Of a DNA stretch of 64,000 nt, positions 61,201-64,000 are shown piece by piece. Positions within the stretch are counted from its first letter, which is position 1; the number at the start of each line of letters is the position of its first letter. The stretch is taken from positions 2,501 to 66,500 of the forward strand of contig JAWPHD010008300.1 of NCBI GenBank assembly GCA_037043455.1. Reading direction: 5' to 3'. This DNA is from Cyrtodaria siliqua (lineage: Eukaryota > Mollusca > Bivalvia > Adapedonta > Hiatellidae). The notes under the pieces were generated by a model. It was not told where the DNA came from and searched no databases. It worked only from the letters and a program-made list of their open reading frames with translations. The position numbers and the translations under genes are program-made.

Positions 61201-62692
61201 AACACGTCCCATATCAATTTCACTTACAGTTTTCAAGCAGTAGTCGCTACAAATTTATTTACTTTAAATCTATTTTTAGCCGTGGTGGCCATTTTGAATT
61301 TCCGGCCAGCCTACATTTTTTCTAGGATCAACTAGACATCAAGAGCATCATTCCTGTTAAGTTTCATGAACATCCATCAAGTAGTTTCAGAGGAGTAGTC
61401 GTTAAAAGTTTTTACTATATAACTCTATGTAAACAAAGATGGCCACTGGCAGCCATGTTTAACGTCGAATCAAAATAATGTTTGACTAGGATCAACATCA
61501 TGTCATGCTGATCATTTTAGAAAAAGTCCCATATCAATATCACTTATAGTTTTCAAGAAGTAGTCGCTACAAACTTATTTTTTAAAAATCTATTTTTAGC
61601 TGTGGCGGCCATCTTGAATTTCTGGCCGACCTGAAATCTTGCTAGGATCAATTAGACATCAAGAGCAACATTCCTGTAAAGTTTCATGAAAATCTGCCAA
61701 GTAGTTTCAGAGGAGTAGTCGCTACAAGTTTTTACTATACAAACTCTATGTAAACAAAGATGGCCACTGGCAGCCATGTTTTACGTCGAATCAAAACGAT
61801 TTTTGACAAGGACTAACATCATGTCATGCTGATCATTTTAGAAAAAGTCCCATATCAATATCACTTATAGTTTTCAAGAAGTAGTCGCTACAAACTTGTA
61901 GTTTAAAAATCTATTTTTAGCTTTGGCAGCCATCATGGATTTCACATCAACATGAATTTTTGCTAGGATCAACTAGACTTCATGGGCAACATTTCTGTAA
62001 AGTTTCATGAATATTCATCCAGTAGTTTCAGAGGAGTAGTCGCTACAATTAAAAGTTTACGGACAGACGGACGGACGGACGACGGACGCCGCACCACGGC
62101 ATAAGCTCTGCTGATCTCTGATCAGTCGAGCTAAAAATGGGTGGCCTGCTTCTACCACAAAAAACGTCATATATAGCCCAACATTATGAATTATAGTTGG
62201 TAACTCTTAGTTCGAAGTTCCAGTTTTGGGGTTTTGCCATATACATTGTCGTCAGTTTGGTTAGAAACGATGTACATATGTTGTGACATCTGGCTGTTGT
62301 TGGCGGGATAGCTACTTAAAACAAATCAAGATTGCCGTGTGTCCATTTAAAAGATGTTTAGAACTACTTACGCGATCGCTGGACAAGAACCAACACACAT
62401 ACGAGTATTACCGTTCTACCTGAAATAGGTCACGATTATTTTTTTTAATAAGACCGTCGTATATTTATGTATTTATAATATTATTTTAAACTTATAATAT
62501 TAGTTTAAACAACATCTTAGGAAGTCAATGTTAATCGCGCAAAGTAACAGTAAATGACGGTGAAGTAATTTCTACCGTCGCCTGGTCGATCTTATAAAAA
62601 CAGCATCAATCAGTTTTCATTGTAAAGCTCTTTCTGTGCATATATGTACAAATATACACAAAATGTTTAAAATTGTTCTTACCTAAATCCAT
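46043..62692 (-). CDS. Gene C: fibrinogen-domain lectin with damaged Ly6 module (possible splice-skipped or pseudogenised form)
   Basis: The intact exons are 62692-62683, 62419-62372, 53050-52914, 51225-51129, 46669-46505 and 46290-46043. Joined, they give 705 bp and 234 residues: signal peptide [19 protein letters not shown], then the fibrinogen-related domain with [20 protein letters not shown] and ADGINW. Counterparts of L1-L3 lie between at 59536-59449, 55763-55692 and 53947-53818. L1 has a net +5-bp frameshift and an in-frame TGA, and L2 lacks an AG acceptor, so the A/B-type protein cannot be made by normal splicing. The Ly6 block is phase 1 on both sides, so skipping it keeps the frame. 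F1 has a one-base deletion, but a second AG eight bases downstream restores phase. The fibrinogen domain shows no stop. Whether C is an active Ly6-less lectin or a recent pseudogene is undecided. Confidence 0.72.
46505..46669 (-). CDS. Gene C exon F3: fibrinogen-related domain
   Basis: This 165-bp phase 1-1 exon encodes [33 protein letters not shown] and [12 protein letters not shown]. Confidence 0.92.
46730..46905 (+). mobile_element. Second SINE family, headless copy
   Basis: The stretch matches the 43,150-43,340 body ('ggaagctatccaactggc', 'gaggggcacctggg'), without a tRNA-like head. It is upstream of F3 of gene C. Confidence 0.65.
47069..47777. mobile_element. Element with ATGCCCCCCGA termini and internal tandem repeats
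   Basis: The ends ATGCCCCCCGA and TCGGGGGGCAT are inverted. The inside holds four to five diverged units of roughly 130-190 bp with 'aaggtcaaggtcacactt' and 'aacttggcacaagtgatcac'. It sits upstream of F3 of gene C. Confidence 0.72.
47833..48135 (+). repeat. Dispersed repeat T, copy 1
   Basis: It shares 'gagggaaacttcatcattat' and 'agacgtttgtatttaca' with copies at 54,145-54,500 and 59,680-60,010, all within gene C. Confidence 0.65.
48190..48410. mobile_element. Short MITE
   Basis: This 221-bp unit starts TTAGTGTTTGCCCCAC and ends with the inverse GTAGGGCAAACACTAA. One mismatch occurs in the 16-bp TIR. Confidence 0.65.
48412..48526. repeat. Hairpin (palindromic MITE-like)
   Basis: The arms 'gaagtgaaattttaacaatt' and the inverse pair over about 40 bp around a short loop near 48,468. 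Confidence 0.7.
48680..50492 (+). repeat. 57-bp minisatellite, coding-like on the plus strand
   Basis: About 32 units carry 'aggaccgggttaacagcagg' and 'gagtgctgacaaggata'. The 57-bp period is 19 codons, so one frame stays open for up to 253 codons (49,508-50,269) with a [19 protein letters not shown] repeat. Several units lack four bases and break the frame. It lies in a gene C intron, antisense to the gene. Confidence 0.85.
51129..51225 (-). CDS. Gene C exon F2: fibrinogen-related domain
   Basis: This 97-bp exon has acceptor TCCAG and donor GTACGTAC. It encodes [19 protein letters not shown] and GSPYGEYWL. Confidence 0.92.
51365..51562 (+). repeat. Tandem repeat of about 80 bp
   Basis: Three diverged units contain 'actaagatcagatatgtg' and 'agagaggatttgttt'. 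It is next to F2 of gene C. Confidence 0.65.
52385..52700 (+). repeat. Dispersed repeat in gene C (three copies)
   Basis: The block with 'gacgctccagttttggggtt' and 'ggcgggatagctac' recurs at 62,190-62,330 and 63,025-63,300. Confidence 0.62.
52730..52815 (+). repeat. Two 52-bp tandem units
   Basis: The 'gaaatatacaggaNcatcac' unit is repeated once, 3' of F1 of gene C. Confidence 0.65.
52914..53050 (-). CDS. Gene C exon F1: fibrinogen-related domain, shifted acceptor
   Basis: With the acceptor ACTCAG the exon is 137 bp and encodes [20 protein letters not shown] and [13 protein letters not shown] in the right phase. The position homologous to the gene B acceptor is also an AG, eight bases earlier, but a one-base deletion makes that choice out of frame. 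Confidence 0.85.
53480..53648 (-). repeat. Repeat R fragment
   Basis: It ends abruptly at 'gctaccgccttggaaagttc'. The part present matches the distal R tail, between F1 and L3 of gene C. Confidence 0.6.
53818..53947 (-). CDS. Gene C exon L3: Ly6-like domain
   Basis: This 130-bp exon has acceptor TCCTAG and donor GTAAGT. It encodes [20 protein letters not shown] and CCNDTSLCN. It is intact in frame but can only be used if L1 and L2 are read. Confidence 0.83.
54145..54500 (+). repeat. Dispersed repeat T, copy 2
   Basis: This diverged copy keeps 'ccgagattcttgtatcg' and 'cagacgtttgtacttaaaat'. It lies just before the 30-bp minisatellite. Confidence 0.6.
54545..55678 (+). repeat. 30-bp minisatellite
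   Basis: About 37 units of 'tttgtctttggttatatgaa' plus tatagaagaa. Because 30 is a multiple of three and the unit lacks stops in several frames, long apparent ORFs appear on both strands. It ends about 14 bp from the gene C L2 exon. Confidence 0.88.
55692..55763 (-). pseudogene. Gene C exon L2, acceptor AG lost
   Basis: The 72-bp reading [20 protein letters not shown] plus ASEQ is open and the GTAGAT donor is present. The two bases before the exon are TG, not AG (CTTTCTG before GTTTG), and no AG lies near enough to substitute. The exon sits between a 30-bp minisatellite and a truncated SINE. Confidence 0.78.
55828..55955 (-). mobile_element. SINE copy (5'-truncated) near gene C L2
   Basis: It opens with a (TTTG) tail and carries 'cctgggtagaaccagtactg' of the same family, truncated before the tRNA head. 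It lies about 65 bp on the acceptor side of exon L2. Confidence 0.72.
56341..56615 (+). repeat. Low-complexity (AAATTTC/AAAATTC)n run
   Basis: About 275 bp of short, irregular 'caaaattt' units. Confidence 0.85.
56677..56846. repeat. Long near-perfect hairpin
   Basis: About 75 bp on each side pair ('gtttaataaccagtgttttt' with its inverse; 'ccatttctctacc'), with a loop near 56,755-56,770. Confidence 0.78.
57180..57860 (+). pseudogene. Degraded coding-like sequence, possibly LINE ORF1
   Basis: Plus-strand fragments [35 protein letters not shown] and [12 protein letters not shown] look like a Ser/Lys-rich ORF1 of a LINE, in shifted frames. A later piece ([17 protein letters not shown]) is less clear. 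The assignment is tentative. Confidence 0.3.
57918..58176 (+). mobile_element. tRNA-derived SINE (same family) with 10-bp target-site duplication
   Basis: The head carries an A-box (TGGTCGAATGG) and a B-box GGTTCGAATTCC at 57,983-57,994. The 3' part ends in CAAA-type repeats. It is flanked by atgataaaga (57,908-57,917 and 58,177-58,186). The family is also present at 7,084-7,235, 11,648-11,904, 55,828-55,955 and 63,500-63,665. Confidence 0.82.
59449..59536 (-). pseudogene. Gene C exon L1, frameshifted
   Basis: The splice borders are intact (ATAG / GTAAGC) and the start [18 protein letters not shown] is recognisable. The exon is 88 bp instead of 83. A near-repeat of CACGTGACAC shifts the frame and creates TGA at 59,468-59,466. 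The expected HVTCNDNE end is found in another frame. Confidence 0.8.
59680..60010 (+). repeat. Dispersed repeat T, copy 3
   Basis: It contains 'ccgagattctggtatcg' and 'gaagacgtttgtatttaca'. It is upstream of exon L1 of gene C. Confidence 0.65.
60210..62140 (+). repeat. Tandem 320-430-bp repeat with 3' hairpin
   Basis: Five to six units carry 'gtagtttcagaggagtagtc', 'aaagatggccactggcagcc' and 'catcatgtcatgctgatcat'. The end is 'gacggacggacggacgacgg', then a hairpin GCTCTGCTGATC-TCT-GATCAGTCGAGC (62,105-62,131). It lies in the intron between exon 2 and L1 of gene C. Confidence 0.75.
62372..62419 (-). CDS. Gene C exon 2: signal peptide core
   Basis: This 48-bp exon has acceptor TTTCAG and donor GTAAGT. 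It encodes [15 protein letters not shown], six bases longer than exon 2 of A and B, and ends in phase 1. Confidence 0.78.
62683..62692 (-). CDS. Gene C exon 1: start codon micro-exon
   Basis: The bases ATGGATTTAG are followed by a GTAAGA donor. The exon size (10 bp) and phase match genes A and B. A TTTATAAT TATA-like stretch lies about 50-60 bp upstream. Confidence 0.7.
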
Positions 62693-63499
62693 CTTTTTCT
62701 TCAATGTTACTATATGTTCCTATTTGTTTCATGTGTGCAACATAAGATTATAAAATTGAAGAACAAGGATATTTCGAAATTCGTCAGATAACAACTTCAT
62801 CAAGTATATATCGATGGTTTCAACGCCAAACTATTGTATCCTTTTCTTCATTCATATATAGTTACACTTGTTTGGCGAACACTCCTCGATAAAATAATAA
62901 TAATAAATATCTTTATTTTTAGATGATTTCATATTTGGCTACAAGCCAGTCTAACATATATTTGAGATACACCGATTAAAAAAACAACCTGCCAAATAAC
63001 GTCGCTACAAAACCGTTAATCAAAACTCTATCCAGATGTTCAGGTCATATAATAATGTATATGTGCCGATTAAAAGTGTATGTTTATTCAATGGTTCTTA
63101 AAATACATGCGTGAAATGAATTATGAGATGGAAAATCTTAATTCGACGCTCCAGTTGTGTGGTTTGGCCTAGCTGATTAATGACATTTACATTCTGTCTA
63201 CAGAGTTTGGATTCTCAAAATATGTAAGTTGGTTTAGAAACGGTATACATCAGTTGTAAACTTTGCCCCCTGGTGGCGGGATAGGGACGTTAAGATTGAT
63301 TCAACCTTCGGGTGATGTGTATACAATATAAAAATATCGGTTAATAGTATAAAAGTATGTGTTTACAATATCAATGTTAAAAGTTTAAAAAATACATAAA
63401 TATTACCAAGTAAATGAACATCGTACAGGTATATATACTGAAACTGAGGTAAATCAAATTGCATATATAACAAAGTATTTAAACAGAAACAGAATTTGT

Positions 63500-63665
63500 T
63501 TGTGGTTGAGGCAGACCACCCACTTTTCCTGGGTAGAACCAGTACTGTACACCTCCCGCCATCCGTAAGAATCGACACTTCCTCATTTACAAGACGAGCT
63601 CCTAATGGGATTCGAACCCGCAGCGGTGAGAGACGATGGTTTACAACGCAACGTCGTATACGACT
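63500..63665 (-). mobile_element. SINE copy with tRNA-like head
   Basis: The body ('cctgggtagaaccagtactg') and the head with a B-box ('gggattcgaacccgcagcgg' in reverse) are present. The tail is cut short. Confidence 0.72.
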
Positions 63666-63694
63666 GAAGCAAATCAACATACAAGGGTGTACGT

Positions 63695-64000
63695 CTCACA
63701 CCACAATTAATTTTCCATAGGGTCCCATTGTAATGTTTTTGTTCGTGGCATAGAGAAAAACCAAATTTACAACATGTATTTATGCTTAAATGCTTCATTG
63801 ATCCAATATCTGCAATTTAAAACACAATTAACAAATATTTAACAGATAGAACATTTTTTAATTTCATGTTTGCGTGACACCTATCAAAATTTCGACAAAA
63901 ATACAACCCCGTGGTGATTAGACCCATGATGAGTAAAATGAGACAGAATTAGCTAGAAATAGTATATCAACATGAATTTTTCTTTGATCTCTTCCTAAAA
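63695..64000. mobile_element. Same MITE family, inverted, cut by window end
   Basis: It starts CTCACACCAC AATTAATTT and follows the reverse complement of copy 1, with clear divergence, to the window edge. Confidence 0.72.

Overview
The window is animal genomic DNA, most likely from a bivalve mollusc. It has intron-rich genes with GT-AG splicing, low GC content, abundant tRNA-derived SINEs, miniature inverted-repeat elements, clam-type Penelope-like retroelements and the purine/CpG-rich repeats common in bivalve genomes. There is no prokaryotic gene organisation. The species cannot be fixed from the sequence.

The biological content is a tandem array of three paralogous genes, all on the minus strand. 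Gene A is at 4,030-14,356, gene B at 23,041-44,018 and gene C at 46,043-62,692. Each has nine coding exons in the same order: a 10-bp start exon, a signal-peptide exon, three exons for a Cys-rich Ly6/uPAR (three-finger)-like domain (L1-L3), and four exons for a C-terminal fibrinogen-related domain (F1-F4). Exon sizes and intron phases are almost identical between the genes (83, 72, 130, 146, 97 and 165 bp for L1 to F3). This supports the models even though no long ORF exists. A and B read through as 335- and 331-residue secreted proteins. Gene C carries a frameshift in L1 and has lost the AG acceptor of L2, but the whole Ly6 block is a phase 1-1 module. Skipping it leaves a 234-residue secreted fibrinogen-domain protein in frame. 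Proteins of this class are soluble pattern-recognition lectins of molluscan innate immunity.

The introns and spacers are filled with mobile DNA. Intron 2 of gene B holds a decayed Penelope-like element of the Naiad type (N-terminal GIY-YIG, CxC linker, C-terminal RT), about 37.2-40.9 kb. It is flanked by direct pseudo-LTR-like repeats and has two in-frame UGA codons at cysteine-like positions, which are candidate selenocysteines. A second Naiad fragment lies at 29.3-30.55 kb, abutting a broken LINE at 30.55-32.57 kb. The 3' tail of Naiad (here called R) is scattered through the window as 5'-truncated copies. The A-B spacer contains a large inverted repeat (14.5-15.7 / 17.9-18.9 kb) around a 200-bp satellite with tRNA-like units. 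Gene C introns hold two minisatellites (57 bp and 30 bp), a 'cccccc'-TIR element and long tandem repeats. Shared intronic sequence and shared old insertions show that A and B arose by segmental duplication.
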